Source of the DNA: Paenibacillus sp. FSL H3-0469
Lineage (GTDB): Bacteria; Bacillota; Bacilli; Paenibacillales; Paenibacillaceae
Direction: 5' to 3'
Assembly (NCBI RefSeq): GCF_038051945.1
Contig: NZ_CP150302.1
Coordinates: 3,906,001-3,970,000, forward strand
Length of the DNA stretch: 64,000 bases
Shown: piece by piece, positions 43,794-53,831 of the stretch
Layout of the letters: each line of letters opens with the position of its first letter
Numbering within the stretch: the stretch's first letter is position 1
The notes under the pieces: generated by a model
What the model was told of the DNA's origin: nothing
Databases searched by the model: none
Seen by the model: the letters and a program-made list of their open reading frames with translations, nothing else
Program-made: the position numbers and the translations under genes

Positions 43794-43839
43794 ATTACCA
43801 TAGAGTCATTGGCTGTTACGCCGACGGCCCTATGGTAAC
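43794..43839 (-). terminator. Helicase gene terminator
   Basis: Minus strand: GTTACCATAG ... CTATGGTAAT then ATTTATTT, with an inner hairpin in the loop. Confidence 0.65.
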
Positions 43840-43867
43840 AAGGATTAGCTATACATGTAAAGTGCCT

Positions 43868-45793
43868 TTATCTGGCGGAGCCGCGTCCGCCGCGTGAACC
43901 GCCGCCGGAGCCTCCGCTGCGCCCGCCGCGCGATGAATTCCCACCGCTGCGTCCGCCCGAGCTGAAGCCGCCCTTACCGCCCTTGGAGCCGCCTCGTGAG
44001 CCGCCCTTGGGAGCGGAGGCGCCTCCGCCTCCGGCATCGTTGCTGCGCGCTACATGCGCCCGGAATTTCGGGCTCGACTTCGCGCCGCCGGGATTATACC
44101 CGGCCCCGGAGCCAGCACCCTTCGAAGCGCCGTAGCTGAAGCCGCCGGCATCTGCGCCCCGCGATACGTTGGTGCTGTAGCCGCTGCTCGGCCCGCCCTG
44201 GGAGGCGTTGCCTCTGGAGGCCCCGCCCCGCGCAGCGCCGCCCTTGCCGCCGCGTCCGCCGGCGGCACCCGCACCTGCACCCGCAGCATAGCCGCTGGCT
44301 GCTGCGCTGTCGCCGCCGCTGGCGAAGGCGCCGTAGCCGCCGCCAGGTCTCGGCTTCTTCGCCGCGCCTGGCCCGGCGGAGTCGCCCTTCGGCGCCGCAG
44401 CTGCGCTGTACGCGCTGCGCTTGCCGCCTCCGGCCGCGTCCTTCCGGCTGCGGCCGCCGCCTTCCGCAGGCGCGCCCCAGCCGCCTGCGTCCTTGCCGCC
44501 GCGTCCGCGCCCGCCCGGACGCCCTGCGGCTTCGCCGCGCGGCGCACCGCCGCTGCGGCCCTGCCCGCGGCCGCCACGGCCGGCGCGCGCCGCTTCAGGC
44601 GCCGCGCTCTGCCGCCCGCGCGGCGAGCCGCCGCCTTGGACCGAGGTGAATTCGCCTACGCCGAATTCATCCTTCTCGTACCGGCGGCGGTCCAGCCGCT
44701 GGGAGATGCCGTGCTCGATCAGCTCGAGCCCGTCGCGCTCGCGCGGCGAAGCGAACGTGATCGCGAGGCCCTTGCCTCCGGCGCGGCCGGTGCGGCCAAT
44801 CCGGTGAATATAGCTGTCCGCATCCAGCGGAAGATCATAGTTGAAGATATGGGTGATCCCTTCAACGTCCAGGCCGCGTGCCGCCACATCCGTAGCCACC
44901 AGCAATTGGAGCTTGGCATCACGGAACCGCTTCATGACAGCTTCGCGCTTGCCCTGCGACAGATCGCCATGCAGCTCGTCGCAGTCATAACCGGCCGCCT
45001 GCAGCGCCTCGTTCAGCTTGATGGCCCGGCGCTTCGTCCGGCAGAAGATGATCGCCAGGTAAGGACGGTCGCGCTCGATCAGGGAGATCAGCGCCTCTTC
45101 CTTATTGCGGTCCGAGCATTCCACCACCTGCTGGCGGATATTATCCAGAGGGATCGGCGATCCGCTCTTAATAATGACATCCAGCGGCTCCTTCATATAG
45201 TTCGCTGCCAGCCGCTTGATCGGGTCCGGCATTGTCGCAGAGAACAGCATCGTCTGGCGGCGGTAAGGCACCGCTGTGATGATCGTCTCCACATCCTCCA
45301 GGAAGCCCATATGCAGCATCTGATCCGCTTCATCCAGCACCAGCATCTTCACGCCGCTGAGGTCCAGCGTCTCCCGGCGCAGGTGATCCAGCAGCCGTCC
45401 CGGCGTACCGATGATCAGATGTCTGCCGCCTTCCAGCTTACGCAGCTGCTTCTCCACATCCTGTCCGCCGTAGACCGCCAGAATCTTCACGCCCGTATGA
45501 CGGGCCAGCTTGCGCGCCTCCTCTGTAATCTGCAGCGCCAGCTCACGCGTCGGCGCGAGAATCAGCGCCTGCGGATAAGCGGCCTCGACCCGGATCTTGT
45601 CCATAATCGGCAGCAGAAAAGCCAGTGTCTTCCCCGTTCCCGTCTTCGCCCGCGCAATTACATCCAGACCCTGCACCAGCGGCGGAATCGCCTCTTCCTG
45701 CACCGGCGTCGGCTTCACGATGCCCTGCCCCTTGAGCAGATCGGTCAGCACTTCTGATACTCCTAAATCTTTAAAACCCGGCAATTGCTCCAC
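43868..45793 (-). CDS. DEAD-box RNA helicase with long RGG/GS-rich tail
   Basis: 641 residues. The helicase core (about 1-375) has the Q-motif, AKTGTGKT (Walker A), PTRELALQ, VLDEADQML, SATMP and HRIGRTGRAGG. The remaining roughly 265 residues are a Gly/Ala/Ser/Arg-rich tail with many RGG- and GGS-type units, predicted disordered and RNA-binding. Core and tail resemble CshA/DeaD-type cold-shock and ribosome-biogenesis helicases, but the tail is unusually long. The start is the GTG at 45793 or possibly the TTG at 45784 (GAGGTGG upstream). The gene's GC content rises sharply in the tail. Confidence 0.92.
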   Translation of the reverse strand: MEQLPGFKDLGVSEVLTDLLKGQGIVKPTPVQEEAIPPLVQGLDVIARAKTGTGKTLAFLLPIMDKIRVEAAYPQALILAPTRELALQITEEARKLARHTGVKILAVYGGQDVEKQLRKLEGGRHLIIGTPGRLLDHLRRETLDLSGVKMLVLDEADQMLHMGFLEDVETIITAVPYRRQTMLFSATMPDPIKRLAANYMKEPLDVIIKSGSPIPLDNIRQQVVECSDRNKEEALISLIERDRPYLAIIFCRTKRRAIKLNEALQAAGYDCDELHGDLSQGKREAVMKRFRDAKLQLLVATDVAARGLDVEGITHIFNYDLPLDADSYIHRIGRTGRAGGKGLAITFASPRERDGLELIEHGISQRLDRRRYEKDEFGVGEFTSVQGGGSPRGRQSAAPEAARAGRGGRGQGRSGGAPRGEAAGRPGGRGRGGKDAGGWGAPAEGGGRSRKDAAGGGKRSAYSAAAAPKGDSAGPGAAKKPRPGGGYGAFASGGDSAAASGYAAGAGAGAAGGRGGKGGAARGGASRGNASQGGPSSGYSTNVSRGADAGGFSYGASKGAGSGAGYNPGGAKSSPKFRAHVARSNDAGGGGASAPKGGSRGGSKGGKGGFSSGGRSGGNSSRGGRSGGSGGGSRGGRGSAR

Positions 45794-46211
45794 CTCACTA
45801 TTTTTCTAAGTTTTCATTTCAAAAAAGTCTGGTCACTCGGCCCGGTATCCAGTCAGGTTACATCCTAATTTCATAACTTATATTCATCCATGTAACGGAG
45901 TAAAGTACGCAAGGTAAGCAGAGGGGATGTCATCCTCAGGTCCTTTGACAAGGACGGTACCGTTCACATTCTTATCGTTTCAAATAAAAGCGGAAGCACC
46001 CCGTCACCGGAGCCCTTCCGTCCTATGGGCCCGCAAGGCAGCGGTCGAACGTTCGGTTATACGGCGCAGCAGCGATCCACCGGACGTTCAGACGGCACTC
46101 CATTTGCGTTCCATTACACTTTAATTGTGGCAAGTTATCTTAATATTGTACTTGATTTCGCAGCCTTTGTGTGCATCCGGCGAAGAATAATTATTTATCC
46201 GGCGCTTCCGG
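45794..46211. repeat. Intergenic region upstream of the helicase, with partial hairpin repeat (45939-45966)
   Basis: TCCTTTGACAAGGACGGTACCG matches the hairpin core of the repeat family seen at 30478 and 61854 but lacks its flanks. The rest of the 418 bp, which includes the helicase leader, shows two CGGTT/CGTTC-rich segments and no supported gene. Confidence 0.5.
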
Positions 46212-47882
46212 CTAGAATCTCCCCGATTTGAAGATGGAGAACAGCAGCCACAGAATCATCAGCAGTGCGATGACCGAACCGATCTCCACAATCGGGAAGT
46301 CCCAGAGCAGCGACGGCTCGCCGCGCAGGGAGGAGGCAACAATCAGTCCGGCCATGATAATGCTGAAGGCCAACAGCACGATACTGAAGGAGAGACGGTT
46401 GCCGATCCGGCTGAACTTATGCTCCAGGTCCTGCAGCTCAGGTACCCCGATCTCTACCTTCAGCTTTCCCTTGCTGATCAGCGAGGAGAGCTGCCGGGCC
46501 TGGGCGGGAAGCTCGACCAGACTCTCGGCAAGATCAGCCACCCCGCCCAGCAGCTTGCGCTGCAGGCGGCTTCCGCTGAAGCGCTGCTTGAGCAGACGTC
46601 TGCCGAACGGCTCGGCCATCTGCATAATGCTGAAGGCCGGGTCCAGGCTGGCGACCATGCCCTCCAGCGTGAGCATCGTCTTGCCCAGCAGCGCCAGATC
46701 CGGCGGAATGACCAGCCGGTGCTTGCGGGCAATGCTGAACAGATCATTCAGCGCCTTGCCGATGCTGACCTGCTTGAACGGGATATCATAATACTGCTCG
46801 CGCAGCCGGTCCATATCCTCGTGCAGCGCCGTCCGGTCAGCCTCCTCCGGGATCACTCCCAGGCGCAGAATGGCCCGTACCATCGAGTCCGTATTCTTGC
46901 GCATGAGAGCAATCACCAGCGCGGACAGGCCGTCCTTCATATCCTCGCTAAGCCGCCCGACCATTCCGAAGTCGATCAGAGCCAGCTTCCCATCCTTCAG
47001 CACCATGACATTGCCGGGATGCGGATCGGCGTGAAAGAAGCCATGAATGAAAATCTGATTCAGCATCATCTCCACAAACTGCTGGGCAATCGTCTTAAGC
47101 TTCATATCCAAGCCCAGCAGCTCGTCCTTGCGGTTCAGCGTAATTCCCTCCATGTACTCCATGGTCAGAATCCTGATGGAGCTGAAATCCCAATAGATGG
47201 CCGGTATATATACGTTATCTTGAGCAGTCAGCTGCCCGGCTATACGCTCGGCATTGCGCCCTTCCTGGGCGTAATCCAGCTCTGCCATCAGAGCCCGTGA
47301 GAATTCCTCGACCATCCGGGCTAAGCCGTATTGCCTGGCCCAGTCCATCTTGCGCTCGGCGAGCAGGCTTAGATCCGATAGAATCTCTAGATCCCTGCTC
47401 ATCGTCCGCATGACGCCTGGCCGTTGTATTTTGACCGCTACACTCTGCCCGCCATGCAGCACAGCCCGATGCACTTGGCCGATGGAGGCGGCAGCGAGCG
47501 GATGATTCTCGAAATATTCGAAGACCGCATCAATGGACTGGTCCAGCTCCTGCTCCAGAATATTGCGGGCCGTCTCGGCTGAGAACGGCGGCACATTGTC
47601 CTGCAGCTTGACCAGCTCCTGAATAATCGCATCAGGCAGCAGATCGGAGCGCGTACTGGCGAGCTGGCCCAATTTGACGAAGGTCGGCCCCAGCTCTTCA
47701 AGCACCCTGCGGACCCGCTCAGCGAGGGTCACACTTTCATGAACCTCCTGTGTGATGATCCGGCGGGGAAGCGACAGAAGATGGTAGAGGCCCAGTTCCT
47801 CCACCATATAGCCGAAGCCATGACGCATAAGCGCCATGGCGATTGCCCGGTAACGTCCGGCATGCCTTATGCGGACAGCCAT
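46212..47882 (-). CDS. AarF/ABC1/UbiB-family kinase-like protein
   Basis: 556 residues. The UbiB signature KxGQ lies in TFVKLGQLASTRSD, the Ala-rich nucleotide loop in AAASIGQVHRA, the catalytic GFFHADPHPGN and metal-binding IDFGMVG follow, and two C-terminal membrane helices end the protein. These atypical kinases or ATPases support isoprenoid quinone or lipid metabolism at the membrane. The ATG directly follows the phasin-like stop (TAA ATG), so the two are translationally coupled, a pairing common in Bacillota. Confidence 0.92.
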   Translation of the reverse strand: MAVRIRHAGRYRAIAMALMRHGFGYMVEELGLYHLLSLPRRIITQEVHESVTLAERVRRVLEELGPTFVKLGQLASTRSDLLPDAIIQELVKLQDNVPPFSAETARNILEQELDQSIDAVFEYFENHPLAAASIGQVHRAVLHGGQSVAVKIQRPGVMRTMSRDLEILSDLSLLAERKMDWARQYGLARMVEEFSRALMAELDYAQEGRNAERIAGQLTAQDNVYIPAIYWDFSSIRILTMEYMEGITLNRKDELLGLDMKLKTIAQQFVEMMLNQIFIHGFFHADPHPGNVMVLKDGKLALIDFGMVGRLSEDMKDGLSALVIALMRKNTDSMVRAILRLGVIPEEADRTALHEDMDRLREQYYDIPFKQVSIGKALNDLFSIARKHRLVIPPDLALLGKTMLTLEGMVASLDPAFSIMQMAEPFGRRLLKQRFSGSRLQRKLLGGVADLAESLVELPAQARQLSSLISKGKLKVEIGVPELQDLEHKFSRIGNRLSFSIVLLAFSIIMAGLIVASSLRGEPSLLWDFPIVEIGSVIALLMILWLLFSIFKSGRF

Positions 47883-48230
47883 TTATTCCGTACGCTGTTC
47901 CGGCACGGTGGTCTCCTGGGGTGACTTGCCTTCCAGCTCGGCAACACGGCCCTCAAGCTGGGCAATGCGCGATTCCAGCCTGGTGATATCCTCCTGCACT
48001 GGTACCTTAAGCTCCTTCAGAACCCGCTGAACCTGCTCCTGCACGGCAGACTTGAACGCACCCCGTTCTTCATCTCCGCGCTCTACCAGCCGGTCCACCA
48101 GCGCCTTGGATTCCGACGGGGCCAGCTCGCCCCGCTTCACCAGCTCGTCTACGACCTTTTCAACCTTTTCCTTGCTGACAATGGTGAGGCCAACGCCTAA
48201 TGAGATAGCTTTCTTCAACAGATCACTCAT
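47883..48230 (-). CDS. Phasin-like coiled-coil protein
   Basis: 115 residues from the ATG at 48230 (GGGAGGG upstream; longer in-frame readings lack a site). The N-terminus DLLKKAISLGVGLTIVSKEK and the long C-terminal heptad helix (RLESRIAQLEGRVAELEGK) resemble PhaI/PhaF-like phasin-related proteins. It is coupled to the AarF gene and probably partners it at the membrane. Exact role unknown. Confidence 0.78.
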   Translation of the reverse strand: MSDLLKKAISLGVGLTIVSKEKVEKVVDELVKRGELAPSESKALVDRLVERGDEERGAFKSAVQEQVQRVLKELKVPVQEDITRLESRIAQLEGRVAELEGKSPQETTVPEQRTE

Positions 48231-48345
48231 GGTACTTCCCTCCCAAAGATTGCAGTTATGGATAAAGTATACCCCTTCGCCCGCCATTTCACAAAATAAC
48301 CCCACAAAGTGGGGCTTAGCACCGATATTGCTGATTATTTGCTGA

Positions 48346-48978
48346 TTATCTGGGGATACGCGCCGCCCAGGTGGCTGCCCGCAGAATCAGCTGGCGAACA
48401 GCCGGATGCCGGAACGACGGCTCATGATGGCCCGGCATCAGATAGACCACCCGTCCAAGGCCATAGCTGTGGCACCAGGCCGCAGGCAGCATCTCCCCGT
48501 CCGCTTCGTATTCAAGCAGAATCTGCTTCTCGGTGAACGGATCGAACTCGAACCGGTACGGCTCTTCATCGAGCTGGAAGTCTTCGATGCCCTCGGTAAT
48601 ATCATGCTCCTGCACCTTAAACTGAAGCGGAGTATAGGCCGGGTGGCCGGTGAATCTGGCACCGATCAGCTGGGCCAGCTCATAACGCTTCGCCAAGGAT
48701 ACCCCTGTGTGCAGGACAATCAGACCGCCTCCTCCGCTGACATAGCTCAGCAGACCTGCCGTCTGCTGCGGAGATACGGTTTCATTCCACAATTCATTAT
48801 ATGCGATACACAGATCATATCCGGACAAATGCTCGCTTAGCATCAGCTTCTTGTTCTCCGAGCATTGCACAGTCAGAAGCTCATTCAGAATTTCACTGAC
48901 CTGCTTGTCCACACCTTGCAACGGGTGAAACCGGGGGTGTGTGTAATCGCCTAACAACAGGCATTTTCTCTTATCCAT
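48346..48978 (-). CDS. ThuA domain-containing protein
   Basis: 210 residues, class I glutamine-amidotransferase-like fold of the ThuA family. Visible are CIAYNELWNETVSPQQTAGL, the glycine-rich GGGGLIVLHTG and HSYGLGRVVYLMPGHHEPSFRHP near the C-terminus. ThuA-like proteins are linked with sugar (trehalose) use. The enzyme activity is not established for this branch. GGAGGAG precedes the ATG. Monocistronic. Confidence 0.85.
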   Translation of the reverse strand: MDKRKCLLLGDYTHPRFHPLQGVDKQVSEILNELLTVQCSENKKLMLSEHLSGYDLCIAYNELWNETVSPQQTAGLLSYVSGGGGLIVLHTGVSLAKRYELAQLIGARFTGHPAYTPLQFKVQEHDITEGIEDFQLDEEPYRFEFDPFTEKQILLEYEADGEMLPAAWCHSYGLGRVVYLMPGHHEPSFRHPAVRQLILRAATWAARIPR

Positions 48979-49032
48979 AGGTCTCCTCCTCCATCTCTCT
49001 CTGTATTTGTAGTTGTAATTGAACGTCCGCTG

Positions 49033-49845
49033 CTAGCGGTTAGCCGCAATATAGCGGCCCAGGGTAACGAACATGCTGCCCATCCGCTCGTGCTCCGGCA
49101 TGACGATCCGCTTCACGCCTTCTTCCTTCAGGGCCTCCGAGGTCATACGGCCTACAGAGACCGCAAGCACCTTGTCTTCAAAAGCCTGCACCAGCGCCGC
49201 AAGCTGCCCCTGCTCCCTCGCATGCTGTGCCAGGAAGCGGAATTGCGGTGCACTTGTGAACGCCACCGCATCCACCTGACCTTCCGTGATCTCTGTAAGC
49301 AGCAGTTCCAGCGCTCCAGGCTCCGGCTGAGTATACCTGTAAGGCTGCACACAGCTTACAGCTGCACCTGCCTGCTCCAGCCACCCGACCAGCTGCGGGG
49401 CAGTCTCCCCGTGCAGCTGAAGCATGACGCGCTTACCCTGCAGATCATAGTCCTGCAGGCCGCGGATCAGTCCGGCAGAGCTGCCGTCATCGTCACGCAC
49501 GACCGGCTCAAGCCCCCGTTTCTTCAGGGCATTCACTGTCTTATAGCCACGGGCAGCAACAGGTGAGGCAGAGAGAACCTCCAGGAAGCGGTCTGCAAGC
49601 GCAAGCTTCGCAGCCGTCTCGAACAATGCGTCCAGCCCCATACCGGTAGTCAGAATAGCCAGATCCGGCGGCTGCTCCGTCCAGGCAATCAACCCCTCAC
49701 GCAGGGCGGCATCATCCAGAAAGGTTGTCCCTTGAGCGGGACGGTGCAGCGCGGTTCCTCCCATATTCTCTACCAGCTTGGCCATGTCTTCCGCTTTACG
49801 CGGACCGGCCAGGGCTACGGTAATGCCCTTTAATTGCTCTGCCAT
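49033..49845 (-). CDS. hemD: Uroporphyrinogen-III synthase
   Basis: 270 residues, two Rossmann-like lobes of the HemD fold: VALAGPRKAEDMAKLVENMGG at the start, then LRVSV-like and FTSAPQFRFL strands, and VLAVSVGRMTSEALKEEGVK at the C-terminus. It closes hydroxymethylbilane to uroporphyrinogen III, the precursor of haem, sirohaem and B12. It stands alone here rather than inside a hem cluster, so it may be a second copy. Confidence 0.85.
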   Translation of the reverse strand: MAEQLKGITVALAGPRKAEDMAKLVENMGGTALHRPAQGTTFLDDAALREGLIAWTEQPPDLAILTTGMGLDALFETAAKLALADRFLEVLSASPVAARGYKTVNALKKRGLEPVVRDDDGSSAGLIRGLQDYDLQGKRVMLQLHGETAPQLVGWLEQAGAAVSCVQPYRYTQPEPGALELLLTEITEGQVDAVAFTSAPQFRFLAQHAREQGQLAALVQAFEDKVLAVSVGRMTSEALKEEGVKRIVMPEHERMGSMFVTLGRYIAANR

Positions 49846-50022
49846 GAACGCTTCTCCCCTTCATCACCCCGTATTGTTGTTTATCAGTATACTTGCAAAG
49901 TGAGGTAAAAGAAAAGACCGGACCGTATATTTGACCTCAGGAATTCTGCTTATCTTCAGGCACGGTAAACCCTCCGCAAGCGATGAGTTAAAAGTAATTC
50001 TCACACGTGCAGGTTTGAGGCT

Positions 50023-52014
50023 CTACTGGTTACCCGGGTGCAGCTTGAAGCGCCCGACCAGCTGCTGCAGTTCATCGGCTTGGCGGCTGAGGTCGGCTGA
50101 GGAAGAGGCGATCTCTTCCACCGAGGCAAGCTGCTGCTGGGCTGCTGCCGAGATCGTCTCGGTACTGCCTGCCGCAGCCTCGGTGATGCCGCGGATTTCG
50201 CTGATGGCCTGGTCCAGACTGTCTGCTTCTGCAGTCAGGGTCTGAACGCCTTCGTTCATCCCGCCTATGGTCTCCGCGGCCCCTTTAATTGCCCTGCGGA
50301 TGCGCGAGAACGAACGTCCCGTTGTATCCACAGCCATAATGCCGTCCATTACCTTGCTCTTCGCCTCCTCCATGGATGCCGTAGCCCGGATCATCTCTGC
50401 ATGGATAGAGGCAACCTGTTCGGAGATCAGGCTTGCCGACTTCCCGGATTCTTCCGCCAGCTTGCGGACCTCCGAGGCCACTACCGCGAACCCGCGCCCC
50501 TGCTCCCCCGCTCTGGCCGCTTCTATAGAAGCATTCAACGCCAGCAGGTTTGTCTGACGCGAGATTCCCGAGATGACACCGGTAATCCCCTGAATCTGCC
50601 CGACCCGCTCACTTAGCTGATCGATAACCGCGCCCATCTCCTCCACGGTCTCATGAATGCCGTTGATTTTGTCGACTACGCTGATGACCGAATCATTGCC
50701 CTCCGCAGCTGACAGCGAGGTCTTGTCCATCATTACCGACACCTGCTTCATGAACTCCGAGATATGGGCTACCTCAGTGGTGGTGGCAGCTGTGCTAGCC
50801 ATCCCTTTATGTACACTGCTGACCTGCTGCTGCGTGCCGGCTGCCACCTCCTGGATGGCCACTGTAACATGTTCTATTGCTTTGGTCGTCTGCTCTGCCC
50901 CCGCGCTCAGCTGCTCAGCGGAGAAAGAGACATTATCCGTCATAGTCTGTACCCCGATAATCATCTGCCGCAGATTCTCTACCATCAGGCGGAAATTCCC
51001 GGCCAGCAGGCCGATCTCATCTCCCCGGAAGTCCCCGATATCCTGCGACAGGTCGCCGCCGGCAATCCGCTCGGTTGCCTTGCGCAGGCGGATCAGCGGC
51101 TTCAGGATCGACGCGATATTGAAATAGATCAGCACCAGCGCCAGCAGCACTGACACAGAGATGACCAGCCAGACTGTCTCACGGATGTCGCTGGTTGCCT
51201 GCGTAATCTCATTCAAGCTGAAGGTGCCTCCGATTCTCCAGCCCGTCAGCTCATTCACCATGAAGGTCATCTTCTTGGGTGCATCCTTATATACATAATC
51301 GAAGCTGCCGCTCTCACTCCCGAACATCTGCTTCACGAAGTCAAGCGAGGATTCCGCGCCAATTGCTTCTGTGGGATGAACCAGGAATTTCTTGCTGCTG
51401 TCGATAATCAAAATGTAGCCCTCCTGGCCGACCTTGATGTTCGTCATACCGGCAAGGAAGGACAGATCCAGATCAAGGCTGACTACACCGTTTCCGCCCG
51501 CGAGCACCGCCGATACTGCAATGGCGCTCTCCCCCTTCACCGTCTGAAATACCGGAGAGATCACTGTGCCGCTGCCCTGCTTAAGCGCATTGATATATGT
51601 ATTTTCCTTGCGGGGATCATAGCCCTCCGGCAGCTCCAGCTCTGCGCTGCGGATGCTCTTGCCTTTGCTGGTTCCGGCATAAATATCAAGCACATCGGGA
51701 TGCAGCGCCGCATACTCCCTCAATCTGCTCTCCAATGCAGGCGCCGCCAGTCCGGCTGCCTCGTTATTAATGGAATCTGCCGGAAGCTGTCCGGCAAAAT
51801 AGAGGATATCATCTATTTTCGACTGAATATTGGAACTTATGATCTGATTCACTGCAATTACACTTTCCCGGGCATTATTAGTAAGCTGCTCCTCCATGGT
51901 GCTGCTGGCCGATTGATAGGTTAACCAGCCTATAATGATGCTCGGTACCAGCAGGACAAGCAGATAGGTAGTAATCAGCTTTGTACGGATGTTCAGACGC
52001 ACCTTTTTATTCAT
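50023..52014 (-). CDS. Methyl-accepting chemotaxis protein with extracellular dCache-like sensor
   Basis: 663 residues. A transmembrane helix (near 15-35) leads to a sensor of about 240 residues, then a second helix ([18 protein letters not shown] near 280-300), a HAMP domain and a signalling domain with [20 protein letters not shown] and [19 protein letters not shown], the hairpin tip of MCPs. The periplasmic part resembles Cache domains ([32 protein letters not shown]). The ligand is unknown. A sigma-D-like promoter lies upstream. Confidence 0.93.
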   Translation of the reverse strand: MNKKVRLNIRTKLITTYLLVLLVPSIIIGWLTYQSASSTMEEQLTNNARESVIAVNQIISSNIQSKIDDILYFAGQLPADSINNEAAGLAAPALESRLREYAALHPDVLDIYAGTSKGKSIRSAELELPEGYDPRKENTYINALKQGSGTVISPVFQTVKGESAIAVSAVLAGGNGVVSLDLDLSFLAGMTNIKVGQEGYILIIDSSKKFLVHPTEAIGAESSLDFVKQMFGSESGSFDYVYKDAPKKMTFMVNELTGWRIGGTFSLNEITQATSDIRETVWLVISVSVLLALVLIYFNIASILKPLIRLRKATERIAGGDLSQDIGDFRGDEIGLLAGNFRLMVENLRQMIIGVQTMTDNVSFSAEQLSAGAEQTTKAIEHVTVAIQEVAAGTQQQVSSVHKGMASTAATTTEVAHISEFMKQVSVMMDKTSLSAAEGNDSVISVVDKINGIHETVEEMGAVIDQLSERVGQIQGITGVISGISRQTNLLALNASIEAARAGEQGRGFAVVASEVRKLAEESGKSASLISEQVASIHAEMIRATASMEEAKSKVMDGIMAVDTTGRSFSRIRRAIKGAAETIGGMNEGVQTLTAEADSLDQAISEIRGITEAAAGSTETISAAAQQQLASVEEIASSSADLSRQADELQQLVGRFKLHPGNQ

Positions 52015-52086
52015 ATAATGGACTCACTCTCTCTTTCTTCATGGGTCTTAAGATGGATCATGGCGGCAGGCTTAATATATAATTAA

Positions 52087-52113
52087 ATATCAGCCCCCGA
52101 AACCCTCTTTTTT
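52087..52113 (-). promoter_or_regulatory. Putative sigma-D promoter of the chemoreceptor gene
   Basis: Minus strand: AAAA (52110-52113), 15-bp spacer, GCTGATAT (52087-52094), close to the flagellar sigma-D consensus TAAA-N15-GCCGATAT. It is about 73 bp before the start codon. Confidence 0.55.
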
Positions 52114-52169
52114 CCGGTAATTGATGATAATTTCCCTATATTTATTGATGATTTTTATAGGAGCACAGC

Positions 52170-52201
52170 AAAAAGACCGTTTCAATGAAAACGGTCTTTT
52201 A
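52170..52201 (-). terminator. PerR-like gene terminator
   Basis: Minus strand: AAAAGACCGTTTTCATTGAAACGGTCTTTTT, a perfect arm pair with a T-run. Confidence 0.88.
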
Positions 52202-52246
52202 TTATATCCGGTTACTATGCGGACCCTCGCAGCTCATACAAACGTC

Positions 52247-52648
52247 CTAGTTCTGGCGTGAGTTCCTGCTCTGGCAGGCCGGGCAGATTCCCCCGAATAC
52301 CACATGGGTATGAGTGATCGAATAGCCTGTATCCGCCGCCACCGAATCGCTCCACTCCTGCGGAACCTGACTCATCACTTCATCCACGGCACCGCAGATT
52401 TCACAGACAATATGCTGGTGGTCGTCCAGACGCGCATCATACCGGCTGGCCGCCTCGCCCAGCTTCAGCTCGCGGATCATCTGCTTCTCTGTAAGGTAGC
52501 GCAGGGAATTATAGACCGTTCCATAGGCCAGGTTATGCCCTTGCCCGACCAGCCGGTTCATGACTTCCGCAGCAGTAGGGTGATCATGGGAATTGCGGAC
52601 GATATCGTATACGGCTTGACGCTGAGAGGTAAGGTTCAGGGTTCTCAT
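52247..52648 (-). CDS. perR: Fur-family regulator, PerR-like
   Basis: 133 residues. A winged helix lies at 1-75 (HPTAAEVMNRLVGQ, TVYNSLRYL). The regulatory metal site residues are visible (H21/H23, D71, H77, H79), and the structural zinc is held by C82-x2-C85 and C122-x2-C125. It best fits PerR, the peroxide sensor using metal-catalysed histidine oxidation. However, E90 occupies the position that is Asp in PerR and Glu in Fur, with D89 next to it. The ATG at 52648 is preferred (GAGG 9 bp upstream). It probably governs peroxide defence genes, including peroxidases such as that at 40119. Confidence 0.8.
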   Translation of the reverse strand: MRTLNLTSQRQAVYDIVRNSHDHPTAAEVMNRLVGQGHNLAYGTVYNSLRYLTEKQMIRELKLGEAASRYDARLDDHQHIVCEICGAVDEVMSQVPQEWSDSVAADTGYSITHTHVVFGGICPACQSRNSRQN

Positions 52649-52715
52649 CTTTATCATCCTCTAACTTGTTTTTAGATCAAGTATAAGTCCTGATGCCGGA
52701 AGCGTCAATGCGCCG

Positions 52716-53831
52716 CTACTTGATCATGCCGGAATACTTCACCTCCACCTGCGCTTTCACCTGGAAGCCCAGCCGGGGGTACAGCCTGCTCCATTCGGCC
52801 ATCTCCGTGCTGTTATTCCAGTGCCGTGCACCGTAGTGCAGCCCCCAGCCCAGCGGGTCCATGCCGCTGCCTTGTATTTTGACCAGCAGTGCAGTTACGG
52901 CTTGTTCCAGTTCTGCGGCACCGGCCTCTCCAATCTCCTTCAGCATATGGTGGGTGACGATCTCCGCCGTGCTGTTCTCCTCCAGGATCGCCCGGATTTT
53001 AATGGTATAGCGGAGATAGGGATCTTCATCTGCGGGAGTAACAATCCGGTAGCTTGAAGAGGAGCTCTCCGTATAGTACTGATACATACCGCCGCCTATA
53101 TGGGCGGGGAAGTTCGTCCGCAGATTGGAGCGGGACAGCAGATTGAACAGCCGGGTCTCGTCCGGGGAGAGGACCAGCTGGATTTTTCTTTTATCCAGCA
53201 GAGCGATCTTGTTAATCAGGAACTGGTCCTTCTTCTGCGCTTCAATAACCGGTAATATGGGGTCTATCCCATTCTCATAAATACTCCGCATCAGCTGGTA
53301 GGAATACACACTGGAGATGAAGGGCGACTCGGTGCCTTGCCCGCTCATTGCCAGAATCAGCGAGTTGGACGGAATGCGCTCTGACGGCGGCTTAACCTGA
53401 AGCACCTCCAGCGCCCCCGGCCTGCCCACGGCGAAATTAAGAATCAGCTGGATGTCTCTGCGCCGGACCGCCCAGTCTGTTACATGCCGGATATCACCCG
53501 CGGCAAGCCCTTCCCCCAGAATCACCGATTTGCAGTGCACATAGTCGAGCTCCTTCTCCACCTTGGACTTCATTCTGCGCAGCGCCTCGGAGATGCTCTC
53601 TGATTCCTCGGTGAGGATCTGCATCTTCTCGTCAATCTTCGTAACATCGCCCTGGGGAATGGCCAGCTTGAGGCTTACCTTGAATGTCCCTTCCTGCTGG
53701 CCGGAATCGATCCCGATAGCGACCACGAAGATTCGCCGGTCGATATCCTTGTAATTGCAGCCTGTAAGGGCCAGGGTCAGGGTTGCGGACAGCAGCATCA
53801 CCAGCAGAGTCCCGATTGCCCCCGCCCTCAC
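52716..53831 (-). CDS. gerAC: Ger(x)C-family spore germination lipoprotein
   Basis: About 371 residues from the GTG at 53831, preceded by AAGGAGG 8 bp away; it overlaps the GerAB-like stop as GTGA. A signal peptide ends in the lipobox TLALTGC. The body shows the Ger(x)C pattern (DIDRRIFVVAIGID, LVHCKSVILGEG-like sequence and a C-terminal GLHYGARHW segment). It is the C subunit of a nutrient germinant receptor in the inner spore membrane. Confidence 0.93.
   Translation of the reverse strand: MRAGAIGTLLVMLLSATLTLALTGCNYKDIDRRIFVVAIGIDSGQQEGTFKVSLKLAIPQGDVTKIDEKMQILTEESESISEALRRMKSKVEKELDYVHCKSVILGEGLAAGDIRHVTDWAVRRRDIQLILNFAVGRPGALEVLQVKPPSERIPSNSLILAMSGQGTESPFISSVYSYQLMRSIYENGIDPILPVIEAQKKDQFLINKIALLDKRKIQLVLSPDETRLFNLLSRSNLRTNFPAHIGGGMYQYYTESSSSSYRIVTPADEDPYLRYTIKIRAILEENSTAEIVTHHMLKEIGEAGAAELEQAVTALLVKIQGSGMDPLGWGLHYGARHWNNSTEMAEWSRLYPRLGFQVKAQVEVKYSGMIK

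Noticed and set aside
44054-45757. 567-codon open frame antisense to the DEAD-box helicase
   Set aside because: A shadow of GC-rich coding DNA. It is Arg/Ala/Gln-rich with no domain, and the opposite strand has all helicase motifs.
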